Part shown: positions 1 through 7,221 of the stretch, in pieces
Position numbering within the stretch: the first letter of the stretch is position 1
How the letters are laid out: every line of letters begins with the position of its first letter
Assembly: GCA_018398765.1 (NCBI GenBank)
Contig: JAHBMJ010002966.1
Location: 1 to 14,325 of the forward strand
Reading direction: 5' to 3'
Source of the DNA: Chromera velia
Taxonomy: Eukaryota > Sar > Chromeraceae
DNA length: 14,325 bases
Made by a program: the position numbers and the translations under genes
The notes under the pieces: generated by a model
Seen by the model: the letters and a program-made list of their open reading frames with translations, nothing else
What the model was told of the DNA's origin: nothing
Database searches by the model: none

Positions 1-238
1 CCCCCCCCCCCTCCGCCCCGTCCGTCCACTTCGATACAAGCAGAGCACCCAGATGGATGGAAGGAAGGAACTGATTCCCCCCCGCCCCCCACTGCTTCGC
101 TTCACTCAGGGTGGGATCCCTGCCTGACTTCTTCTTCTTCTTCTTCTTCTTCTTCTCTGCCCTTCTCCACACACTGCCCGACCCTTGTCAACCCCCCACC
201 CCCCCAACTCCTCCTCGTCTTGCTGTCCGTCCTCCTCT
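1..238. other. Low-complexity 3' flank of the minus-strand gene
   Basis: This stretch lies downstream of the stop codon of the minus-strand exon at 239-457. It is pyrimidine-rich on the plus strand, with a run of C at 1-11, a C-rich tract around 77-91 and a CTT microsatellite at 128-155. It would be the 3' untranslated region or flank of that gene. I see no clear polyadenylation signal and no credible coding. Reading frames through it only translate the CTT and C runs into poly-Phe or Pro-rich strings. Confidence 0.5.
128..155. repeat. CTT trinucleotide microsatellite
   Basis: About nine uninterrupted CTT units (GAA on the other strand). It is a simple repeat, probably transcribed in the 3' UTR of the minus-strand gene. 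Confidence 0.9.
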
Positions 239-457
239 CTACTTGCTGCTGGAGGAGGAAGATGAGGACTCCGCTGCGTCCTTCAGAGGATCCTCGGCCG
301 CCTCCCCCCCCTCCTTCCCTGCAGACCCGATCCGAGCCTCCTCCAACTCCTCCTTCGAGGCCGTCACTTGGGAACGCTTGTACAGGAGGAGATATGCCAT
401 GTCACAGCCATCCCTGCCTCCCTGGAGGTCGATCTGCTCCCACACGTGCTCGCTCAC
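239..457 (-). CDS. Last exon of a minus-strand gene; USP-like C-terminus
   Basis: The exon opens just after an acceptor (cag at 458-460 on the minus strand), is open for 72 codons and ends at TAG (239-241). The first 31 residues include SEHVWEQIDLQGG and then CDMAYLLLYKRS. This resembles the end of the catalytic domain of ubiquitin-specific proteases (USP, peptidase C19), where a Gly-Gly stretch precedes a final strand of the type AY-L-Y-R. The rest is an acidic, Glu/Ala-rich tail ending in eight serines and a lysine. The USP Cys box and the GHY-type His box are not visible in the window, so the assignment rests on a short motif. The exon may share a gene with the coiled-coil exons further right, but I could not build a continuous reading frame between them. 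It is real coding by composition and splice context; the function is tentative. Confidence 0.5.
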   Translation of the reverse strand: MSEHVWEQIDLQGGRDGCDMAYLLLYKRSQVTASKEELEEARIGSAGKEGGEAAEDPLKDAAESSSSSSSSK

Positions 458-802
458 CTGCGATAGCAGGAACAGGGAAGGAAGAAAGGAAGGAGACAGG
501 AACGTGCAACCCCCACCTATGCACTTCCAGGCAGGTCAATCGTCTATTTGCTGGAAGATCACATCACATACACACGCACACAACAACAACAACAGTCAGG
601 TTGAGAAGAACTCAGTTTAAGAAAGGATGCATGGGGCGGAACGATCGAGCATGGAGTCCTTCTCTTAGTGGAGGATCACATCAGCAGCGATGCTCTCCTG
701 GAAAGAAAAGCCAAAAAACAAAGGGTTGGATTGATTTCATGACGGAAAACAACAAGTGCATCATGCCAATCGATTTCAAAGTGAGAGATCGACAGGACTG
801 AT
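458..802. other. Probable intron of the minus-strand gene
   Basis: This lies between the last exon (239-457) and a candidate exon ending near 803. It contains a purine-rich stretch (474-500), an AAC repeat at about 578-594 and no reading frame with protein-like composition. The minus-strand acceptor at its left edge (458-460) is preceded in the minus sense by a C/T-rich tract, as expected for an intron end. I see nothing else in it. Confidence 0.45.
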
Positions 803-912
803 ACGATGACGACGTAGAAAGGGGTCTCCTTTGCTTTGAATAGCAAGCTGGAGGTGCTCGACCTCTTCCTGACCTTCTCTTCGATCCTGGGGGTCCGCTT
901 GGAACTCTATCG
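803..912 (-). CDS. Candidate coiled-coil exon (partial)
   Basis: On the minus strand an acceptor (cag at 913-915) is followed by an open frame reading IEFQADPQDRREGQEEVEHL and then QLAIQSK. It is charged, Gln/Glu-rich and heptad-compatible, like the exons at 1786-3376. The frame stays open to a TGA near 777, and the exact donor is unclear, so the left end is approximate. Its composition differs from the surrounding C-rich, low-complexity sequence, and it points the same way as its neighbours. It probably belongs to the same gene as the coiled-coil exons. No specific family is recognised. Confidence 0.35.
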
Positions 913-1452
913 CTGCGGATAAGGGCACTGTCGATCAGCTCTTGGGGGGACCCAAGGGAGGACACGCGATCCTTTGCCCCCTGGCCCTTGCTTGCCCCTT
1001 GCACCCCCTCACCGCTGGAGGATTGCAGCCGTCCTGCATGCAGTCAAGCAGAGGGAAATGCAATGCAATGACCGAAGGCGCCACACAAAGCACTGGAGAG
1101 AAAAAAGGGCGAAGGGGCAATAGAAAGAACCTGCCCCAAAGAAGAATATAGCCAGAAAGTATTCTCAGTCGACAGGTCCGTATACACACACAGAGAAGAC
1201 AAGCAGAGTCAAGAAGCATACAGGAAGTCACGACGGCAGCTGTCAGTCAAGTATGCCCAGAGAGGTAGCCAAGCCAAACAGACGACACGAAAGGGGGCCC
1301 GGTGGAGATGGGAGGAAAAAGTGTGCCAACCCACCGTTGTCTTTCCGTGCACTCGTCGAAGTCTGCGAGAGAAAAACAGCATACACGATGACATGACTTA
1401 CTTTTCTCAAGGCACGCACTCTTGAAGGTGAAGCTGGACAGCAGAGGGGCAT
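913..1452 (-). other. Uncertain exon/intron region with a 39-nt candidate intron
   Basis: The minus strand has a canonical gtaagt donor at 1401-1396 and a pyrimidine-rich acceptor ending at 1363, giving a 39-nt candidate intron. The sequence on either side can be read as a spliced frame (SSFTFKSACLEK, then NFDECTERQRWVG), but it meets a stop soon after, so the exon ends are not defined. The rest, 913-1350, has no frame with convincing composition. Some of this stretch is probably coding in the minus-strand gene, but I cannot place it. Confidence 0.3.
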
Positions 1453-1627
1453 GAAAGTCAGTCCAGGCAGTGCAGATACGCGCCTAATTGCACAGGAGGG
1501 GCGAGAAAAGGACCTTCAAGACATCGGCAAAGACAGCCAATCACCAAACGCCAGACAGGTGATGACAGACAGCCTCGGCGGTTCCTTTCCTTTCCTTTCA
1601 CTCTCTCTACCACACACACATACTCCA

Positions 1628-1631
<4 letters not shown>

Positions 1632-1686
<55 letters not shown>
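1632..1686. repeat. Compound (CT)n(CA)n microsatellite
   Basis: A run of CT dinucleotides passes directly into a run of CA dinucleotides. It lies in a probable intron of the minus-strand gene, between the donor at 1785 and the candidate exon near 1402-1452. A shorter CT/CA tract of the same design occurs at about 2759-2795. Confidence 0.9.
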
Positions 1687-1688
<2 letters not shown>

Positions 1689-1785
1689 ATTGCCTCACTG
1701 ACCCAACCTCGCAGGAAAAGACTATCGCAAAGCGTGTGTATGTAAGTACAGGTGGAACAAACGACAACACAAAGAACACACACAC

Positions 1786-2159
1786 CTGTTGGTTGAGGGT
1801 TCTTAAGTACTCGAGCAGTTTGCTGAAGAACACGATGCCTTCTGCCGCCTCCCCCTGAGCCTCTGACAGAGACGTGGCTGCCTTCGCGAGGTCCCCCAGT
1901 CAGACCGTGCGTGCGTCTTGCTCTGCCCCCGACTGCTTCTTTAATGCCTCCCATGCGCCCTCCAAGTCCGTCAGGGCTCTAGAGACGGATCTTGCCTCGA
2001 AGTCGTCAACTCAGTTGTCGTCACTGTCCAAGGGATGTATGCACTCTCTGCAAACCGCAGTTCTGCCGCAAAGGCCCGGGAGATCCCCACCCGGAGAGGG
2101 TCCAGGGCAGCCATCCCCTTCCGAATCACGGAGTCGATGGGCTGCTGCTGTTGGTTGGC
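1786..2159 (-). CDS. Coiled-coil protein gene, three exon segments
   Basis: An acceptor (cag at 2160-2162) opens a frame reading ANQQQQPIDSVIRKG and ending AAELRFAE. The raw sequence then loses frame and meets a TGA. Removing a 35-nt GT-AG segment (2010-2044) joins it to a coil-like frame, IDDFEARSVSRALTDLEG and then AWEALKKQSGAEQDART. Removing a second 24-nt GT-AG segment (1882-1905), which contains the next in-frame TGA, joins AATSLSEAQGEAAEGIVFF and KLLEYLRTLNQQ, ending at a GT donor (1785). The resulting segments (2045-2159, 1906-2009, 1786-1881) are Ala/Glu/Leu-rich with heptad spacing. Function is unknown; a cytoskeletal or scaffold role is only a guess from the coils. The alternative is a pseudogene or base-call errors at these breaks. 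Confidence 0.5.
1882..1905 (-). other. Candidate 24-nt mini-intron
   Basis: On the minus strand this segment starts GTCTG, ends GAAG and carries an in-frame TGA. Its length is a multiple of three, and its removal joins two coiled-coil frames without a shift. The size is far below that of most spliceosomal introns, so it needs transcript support. An ordinary nonsense mutation is the alternative. Confidence 0.35.
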
Positions 2160-2422
2160 CTGCAGGGAGGGGGACAGAAGCAATGAAAAAGGGCGCAACA
2201 TGCACACGTTACAGAGTGTAGAGAGATGGTGAGAGATTATTTTACAAGAGAAAGGAACGTTTTTTGGATAATTGAGATAGTGCTGCGACGCACTTTGAGG
2301 GCTCTTTCACAGTGATCAGAATAAGAAGCTTTCATAGCGAGTCAAGATGGCCGTTTCCTTGAAGAATCTGCTGTTCATGTGAATACTCTCTCTTTTCAAC
2401 ACACTGGACTCACCTCACTCAC

Positions 2423-2536
2423 CTCCATCAGATCCCCAATGATGTTGGCGGAAGCCGCCGCCTGCGTCTTCAGGGCATTCAGTTTCTCCTGCAGGGTCTT
2501 CATTGAGGCCTCCAGACTCGAAAGCGAATCACAGAC
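2423..2536 (-). CDS. Coiled-coil exon, 38 codons, phase 0
   Basis: This is the clearest internal exon of the minus-strand gene. It has a pyrimidine-rich acceptor (cag at 2537-2539), 114 nt of open frame and a GTGAGT donor. It encodes VCDSLSSLEASMKTLQEKLN followed by ALKTQAAASANIIGDLME, a textbook amphipathic heptad pattern with hydrophobic residues at a/d-like spacing. Both ends are in phase 0. The flanking introns, 2160-2422 and 2537-3001, are of ordinary length, so this gene would mix normal and very short introns. No specific family can be named from a coiled coil alone. Confidence 0.65.
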
Positions 2537-2935
2537 CTGCAGACAGGCAGGCAGACAAGACGCATGCAGGGCGTTCAGGTTTCTGGATACATAAGTGCAT
2601 TAACGTTGGGCACCCGTATTCCTCCTATGCGTGCACTGGCAGATGAGCGAGTGTTGAGGCCGCCAGACACAGTGTCTAGGACGAAAAAGAGGACCGGGGA
2701 GGTAGGAAGAGTCGTTAATCAAATCCCAAAGCAGAGTTCAAACCACACAAATTCTCTCGGTCTCTCCCTCTCTCTCTCACACACACGCACACACGAAAAA
2801 TCTCGCACAAATATCACCCACAACCATGCTTGAAAAGGTAGAGAGCACTACTACAACGCTCTCTGTGCCAAACAAAAATGCCACGTTCCGTCCTTTCTTT
2901 TGTCTGTTCAATTCTTTCGGAATGATCCGAGGCTA

Positions 2936-2972
<37 letters not shown>

Positions 2973-3001
2973 CAGAAAGCCCCGTCGCTCATCTGACTGA
3001 C
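2537..3001. other. Intron of the minus-strand gene, with microsatellites
   Basis: This lies between the exon at 2423-2536 and the exon ending at 3002. It contains a CT/CA tract (about 2759-2795) and a GAAA tetranucleotide run (2935-2980). No protein-like reading frame is seen in it. Confidence 0.5.
2935..2980. repeat. GAAA tetranucleotide microsatellite
   Basis: About ten GAAA units with an interruption (GACAGAAA) at the right end. It is intronic with respect to the minus-strand coiled-coil gene. Confidence 0.9.
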
Positions 3002-3376
3002 CCTGAGTTTCTCTTGGCAAGTCTTAATGGACTGGAAGAAGTTTCCGTACAGCTGTACGGACTGCAGGCGCGTCCACTGAGAAGGGAACCTCCCCCCAGA
3101 CCTCTGGTACTCGTCCTGTTGCTCCTCCAGCTTCCTTTGCAGATCCCCCCTGCAGACACCCGTTGGCCTCTGCCGCCATCTTCTCCAGAGAACTCACCGT
3201 CTCCTGCACAGCTGCCAGACCGCCCTTGGCCTGAACCTCTTGGACCTTCGACCACAAACCGTCAGGGATTCCGCTCTGCTGCTCATCGACAGCGAAGGAC
3301 AGTCCCCGGGCAGGCAGAGACCTCATCGATTTTCTGTCCGACTTGCGATCCGACCGCAGCAACCAGCTGCTGGACT
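3002..3376 (-). CDS. Coiled-coil protein gene, upstream exon segments
   Basis: From an acceptor at 3377-3379 the frame reads VQQLVAAVGSQVGQKIDE (to 3322). A 43-nt GT-AG candidate intron (3279-3321) restores frame to QSGIPDGLWSKVQEVQAK and then GGLAAVQET (3198-3278). A GTGAGT donor at 3197 and an acceptor at 3131 give a 67-nt candidate intron leading to LEEQQDEYQRSGG and ending FFQSIKTCQEKLR at 3002. A rival reading keeps part of that 67-nt segment (VSSLEKMAAEANGCLQ) as coding and puts a frame break at the six-G run near 3150. Both readings give coiled coil. No start codon is established, so the gene may begin further right. Function is unknown. Confidence 0.5.
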
Positions 3377-3690
3377 CTGAAAGAGCAGAATGAGAATCAG
3401 AAAGACAAAAGAGAAGAGAGTTTGTTCAGACGTTCATACGATGCTTCGTGCCACTCTGAAAACGGCCAAGCGAAGCGAGAACGAGAATTAGAGTTTGCGT
3501 TATGAAACCAGCCGCGAACGCAGGAATGAGAGACGGTAAGAAGGTGGTGGAGGCAGGAGCGGAGAAAAGTCGGCCCGAAGGGGTTGCACAGGTCCTGTCT
3601 TTCTCCAAAGAAAAAAACAGCAGAAAACCCGAAGAAACTCGGACCCTCCCCTTCATCGAGTATCGCACAGATAGACCGATAGACCACCCG
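3377..3690. other. No gene recognised
   Basis: The right edge of the coiled-coil gene is followed by about 310 bases with several overlapping frames on both strands, none with convincing composition or splice sites. It may hold the first intron or the promoter of the minus-strand gene. No TATA-like or other promoter element stands out. Confidence 0.4.
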
Positions 3691-3693
3691 CGC

Positions 3694-3730
3694 GGTAGGA
3701 AATTCGTGAAGTTTCCTACCAAACGGTAGG
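3694..3730. repeat. 27-nt hairpin repeat, left copy plus a half copy
   Basis: Arms GGTAGGAAA (3694-3702) and TTTCCTACC (3712-3720) form a perfect 9-bp stem. The stem extends inward to about 12 positions with one mismatch around a short loop. A half copy (GGTAGGAA followed by a T run) starts at 3725. Three more copies occur in tandem at 12858-12946. The family is not recognised. Confidence 0.75.
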
Positions 3731-3742
3731 AATTTTTTTTTT

Positions 3743-3953
3743 TGCCCCGGAAAGCGAAGCGGGTGGCACTTACCAAACAATCCCCTGAGCCCGGCCATGA
3801 TGCATAGCGCCTAGCATAGCGCCAAAAAAAAGGTCCCGGAAAGCTCCGCTTAGCTCGATCGATCCGTTCCAAATTGGCTCAGAAAAGCGTCAAAACCACC
3901 ATGGCCCCGGAAAGCGAGCCTCAGCGAGGCGGGGGGCACTTACCAAACAATCG
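3743..3953. repeat. GC-rich interspersed repeat, two copies and a fragment
   Basis: Copy 1 (3743-3782) and copy 2 (about 3904-3953) share CCCCGGAAAGCG at one end and GGCACTTACCAAACAATC at the other. Copy 2 has an extra internal palindrome (GCCTC-AGC-GAGGC). A fragment beginning CCCGGAAAGC lies at about 3834. On the minus strand the shared end reads GATTGTTTGGTAAGTGCC, which contains a consensus splice donor. In copy 1 an in-frame ATG lies 25 nt before it (3798). Confidence 0.6.
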
Positions 3954-4108
3954 CCGGCATCTTTTTATAGTTTGAAAGAGTTTGCGTACGTCAACCATAC
4001 AGTTGTAATTTTTCTTGTTTTCCGCGGTTGTTCGCAAGCTTACTTGCGTCAGATATATTTTATATGCATTCGGTTCAGTCAACTTGAAGTAGTTTAGTTT
4101 CAAAACTA
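3954..4108. other. AT-rich intergenic or upstream intron sequence
   Basis: A short AT-rich stretch before the first recognisable coding of the plus-strand gene. It ends in aaaactaag at 4110, which could be a splice acceptor for the exon that follows. No gene is seen in it. Confidence 0.35.
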
Positions 4109-5118
4109 AGTTACGGCTGTTGAGGCGATTGACAGTGCAGTCCTGCGAAGGGATGCGGCGGAGTTCCTGAGGGAATGTATGGTGTCGGCAGTCCCTCCCG
4201 ACGCTGATACAAAGGCGCTGGTCTTTGCGCTTACACTGGTGATGGTGGGGGATGGAGCCGCGTTCCCGGTGGGAGGGGACTCAGGTTGACTAGGGCCGGG
4301 GGGATCAGGCAGGATGAAGACTTTGAATGAAGTAAGTATAAACATACCATTATGTTCATCTCAGTTTTCTGTTTTCGTTGATCGGTTGGAAGATCAGATG
4401 AGGGTAGTGCAGATGAGGATGGATTGTAATAAGGGAGTGAGGGGGTTCGGTCATGAGAAAGTTTTGCAGGAGTGCCGCAAGGAATTGGACAAGATGATGC
4501 TTCAATTGATAGGAATGACGATGTTCCTTTCGTCTGCGTCTGCGCATGCAAAACAAGTTTGCCCAGTCTACGGTGCTGAAGTAAGTTCGTGTTCTTGCCC
4601 CCTTTCAACTACGTTGCACATATACTTATCGCAGCCCCCTTCTTACTCACTTCAGTTCTCTCCTACATCTCCGGATGTGAGTGAATGTTCTTATTTTCGT
4701 GCTTGGTCGGTGCTAGGGAGGAGGTGCAGTATACGAATGTTAGAGAGGGTGACAAACCTGCATTGCATGGTTGCCAGGAGTTTTTTAGAGTTGTCTGAGT
4801 CGAGTTTCTCAAAGTTTTTGAGGGCAGTCAGACGGCGTTGTGAATCTTTTGGTCGCTTTTGGTAGTCGGGCCAACCTATAAAGTAAGCATGCTGTATATA
4901 TGATATGGTCGCCGTGGAAGAGAAGATTTTATCTTGGTAGTATGATGGACGATGCGGTTAGCAAGTTCAAGCAGCATCTGTACGCGGCATTTTGTTACTT
5001 TACCGGTGGAAAAGGGGGGTCTAATGCTTTTAGCAGGGGGTATGCTCATCGTTTTTATTCTGTTTTTTCGTCTGATGTGACTTGGCATGCGTTGTTCGTT
5101 ATTACTCCTCTTGCAGTG
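4109..5118 (+). CDS. 5' half of an intron-rich plus-strand gene (interrupted)
   Basis: Coding can be followed from about 4111 (AVEAIDSAVLRRDAAEFLRE and on to MVGDGAAFPVGGDS) through short GT-AG candidate introns at 4285-4308 (24 nt, containing an in-frame TGA), 4332-4364 (33 nt), 4581-4634 or 4581-4655, 4840-4865 (26 nt) and 4883-4920 (38 nt). The frame stays open to a GTAAGT donor at 5119. Segments include FVDRLEDQMRVVQMRMDCNK, HEKVLQECRKELDKMM and a last exon (4921-5118, phase 0) reading RRFYLGSMMDDAVSKFKQHL and ending SSDVTWHALFVITPLAV. The frame continues at 11162, beyond the retrotransposon. The true start is not seen. I recognise no domain in this half; the 3' half suggests a reverse-transcriptase-like protein. 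Splice sites are inferred. Confidence 0.45.
4285..4308 (+). other. Candidate 24-nt mini-intron
   Basis: This segment begins GTTGAC and ends GATCAG. It has a length divisible by three and carries the only stop (TGA at 4287) that interrupts the frame from about 4111 to 4331. Removing it joins GGDS to GRMKTLNE, immediately before a canonical GTAAGT donor. It matches the size of the candidate at 1882-1905 on the other strand. Confidence 0.35.
4332..4364 (+). other. Candidate 33-nt intron
   Basis: A consensus donor GTAAGTATA and a pyrimidine-rich end ATCTCAG bound an AT-rich 33-nt segment between higher-GC coding. It contains no in-frame stop, so intron retention would not be seen as a frame break. 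The consensus ends are the main evidence. Confidence 0.5.
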
Positions 5119-5131
5119 GTAAGTGGAACTG

Positions 5132-5298
5132 TAAGCTGTATACAAGCTTAGATAGGGCTACAGTTCAGTGAACGCTTTTAATTGCATTCATTATAAACTG
5201 TTTAGAATCTTTGACCTAGAAGAGTTCTCCTATCAGTTCATCAGTCAGATGCTGCCACCTCAATCAAACAAGCATGCAGACAGACTGATCCTTTCTGA
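5132..5298 (-). repeat. 3' LTR (left copy)
   Basis: 167 bp, the same as 10936-11102 except for four substitutions (two adjacent near the left end, one 11 bases further right and one near the right end). It is the 3' LTR because the element reads on the minus strand. It starts TAAGCTGTATACAAGC. A G-to-A difference just outside the shared block may hide a TG terminus at 5130. The expected polypurine tract next to its inner edge is not evident; the nearest purine run (AGAAAGGA on the minus strand) lies inside the LTR copies. Confidence 0.85.
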
Positions 5299-5811
5299 CG
5301 TCAGGCCACGTCAGAATGCTACATGACAATATACAACACCATTCATGCACGTGCCTCACAGCGCCGCCACTCCGCAAGCCATGGTGCATGGCGTGTCGCC
5401 CGTCCTAGATGCTAAGCCAGGCCCACATCTACCCACCATTCAAAATGCCGACGTCCACGCTTGGCCTCTCATTCTCCACTCAACTTGACTTTCAAATTCA
5501 GAAAGTCTTTCACAAGCCACTGCGCATACACACACCAAATCGAGCTCCGAACTTCTCGAACAGAACTGTAGGCAGATACACCAAAGCAGATCCATATGAC
5601 TCAGATATACATACACACAATAGCACTCACACGCACACTCTCAAACCGAGTCCACACATCTATGTCTCAGTAAAGCAGAACAATAAAAGCGATCTATTAC
5701 GTATGTATGCAAGTCAGAATGCTACGCCCAACCACTCTCTCCAGCTAATTCCTCTCACTGCTGAGAAAGCCTCATTCCATTCCTCAACTCCATCCCACAT
5801 CTGTCTGCTGC
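5299..5811 (-). other. 3' untranslated region of the chromovirus
   Basis: Internal element sequence between the end of the chromodomain frame (TAA 5814-5812) and the 3' LTR. The plus strand has an open frame of 146 codons here (5409-5849), but it is Ser/Thr/His/Pro-rich, runs over the antisense of the chromodomain end and resembles no family, so I do not call it. A 13-base sequence, GTCAGAATGCTAC, occurs twice (about 5311 and 5713). Confidence 0.55.
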
Positions 5812-6408
5812 TTACTTCTCTTTTGCTTCTTCTCGTTTCTTTTCTTTAGACTGATGAAGAGCCTCTTTTGCATGAGTCAAATTCGTTGCAGGTTCCCAAG
5901 AGGCGTCTTTCTTATTATCTCCCTTCTACCACACTAGGTAGTGCGACTGCTTGTCTAGTATCTTTTTGTGATCAAGTATCTCCTCAATTTTATACTCAGT
6001 CTCTGTAAAAGCAGGCAAGCGAATAGTAGGCAGGGGATCATTCCTGTCACATTCATATTTCTTCAAATAGTCCACATTGACAACGTTGTGTCTTTCCATA
6101 CCTGCAGGGAATATGAGCTCGTACATTATTGTGCACTTTCTTCTGTACTTCAAAAGGGCCATAAAACACTGGCTCCAATTTCTCTGCACTTGGCTTTCTA
6201 TCCCCTCTAAAATAAGAACTGCGCACAAGCAAGAAATCCCCTGGCTCAAATACCACTTTGCCATCTGTTTTCTCGCTTTTTGCAGGTTCTCCTTCGCCCT
6301 CATCACCCCTGCATCTCTGCGGTCTACAAAGTCTGCTACTGGCGAACAGAAAGACTTTGCACGAACAGAAACAGAAAGCAGACGAATCGGATCACGTCTA
6401 TATAGAAA
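5812..6408 (-). pseudogene. Integrase C-terminal domain and chromodomain, broken
   Basis: The frame begins just past a TAA stop (6409-6411) and reads MRAKENLQKARKQMAKWY, as at the end of the gypsy integrase core. The C-terminal GPY-type module continues in another frame (EPGDFLLVRSSYFRGDRKP, then LEPVFYGPFEVQKKVHNNV, about 6250-6120). It returns to the first frame for YELIFPAGMERHNVVNVDYL. Two compensating frameshifts, near 6245 and 6118, explain this. A chromodomain follows: EYKIEEILDHKK, then YLVW, a TAG at 5926-5928 in place of the conserved Trp, then KGDNKKDASWEPATNL and a basic tail ending at TAA 5812. In chromoviruses this domain binds histone marks and directs integration. The domain identity is confident; the gene product is dead. 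Confidence 0.85.
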
Positions 6409-6411
6409 TTA

Positions 6412-7218
6412 AAATGGAGAGATATCCAAAGCAGAGTGAATCGAGTCGCAATAAGCGAACTGACATACAGGAAACCACTTCGGCTAGTTTGTTTGGTATT
6501 CATTGACAAAACAGTGCAATATCTGCTGAATCGTTTGATTGTCTCTCTCTGTCTGTTCGTCTAACTGTGGATGCTCTCTTGTACTCATATTCAATTTCGT
6601 TTTCCACAGTCGAGCGAGTTCTTGCCAGAATGTAGAAAGAAAACGAGCATCACGATCACTGACCACCGATTGAGGTATGCCGTGCTCACACACAACCCGC
6701 TCAAAGACAGTCTCCGCTGTCCTCTTTACTCTGATCTCTTTAGAGGCTGCAGCAAAGAAAGGAGTTTTGGAAAGACGATTGACAATAAAGAGAATTCCAT
6801 CCACCCATTCTCTCCTAAACATTACTCTGGGCAAATCAAAAATAAAATTGAGAAAAATCGATTGAAAAGCAAATTTAGGAATAGAAAGTGGGTGCAGTAG
6901 TCCTTGCTTCTTCTCTGTTGGTCTTTTTGCTCTCTGGCAGATGTCGCAGTTCCTTACATACTGCTGTACAGACGCATACATATGCGGCCAGTAGAAACTG
7001 CTCCCCAATTTCAAGTAGGTCTTTTCCACTCCCAAATGTCCCCCTGTGGCTATATCATAGTGCTCATATATCAAATTTTTCTGCAACCTTTGTGTTGGTA
7101 CTGCTAGCCGATCATTATAATACAGAAGTCCCTCCTCTAACACAAATGGTTGCACTCTCAGCCGCAAGGTTGGAGGCACTTCTCTATCAGGGTGCTCCAG
7201 TGCTTCCTTAATTTCTTT
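6412..7218 (-). pseudogene. Integrase zinc-binding and catalytic core, broken
   Basis: The frame lies between TAG 7219-7221 and TAA 6409-6411, with a further TAG at 6484-6486. In the open part (7179-6487) the HHCC zinc module is visible (H40, H48, C78, C81, in EHYDIATGGHLG and CDICQRAK). The DD35E core follows. The second Asp (SDRDARF, D175) and the Glu (EQTERDNQ, E211) are present with exactly 35 residues between. The first catalytic Asp is replaced by Asn (LNFIFDLP, N111, codon AAT), which should abolish strand transfer. The integrase inserted element cDNA into chromatin. The C-terminal domain and chromodomain continue in the next segment. Confidence 0.9.
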
Positions 7219-7221
7219 CTA

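Noticed and set aside
111-801. Plus-strand frames of 169 and 193 codons at the left end.
   Set aside because: They translate CTT and C-rich repeats into poly-Phe and Pro-rich strings and overlap the better-supported minus-strand exon.
5409-5849. 146-codon plus-strand frame next to the 3' LTR.
   Set aside because: It is low-complexity (Ser, Thr, His, Pro) and overlaps the antisense of the chromodomain end; it is probably untranslated element sequence.
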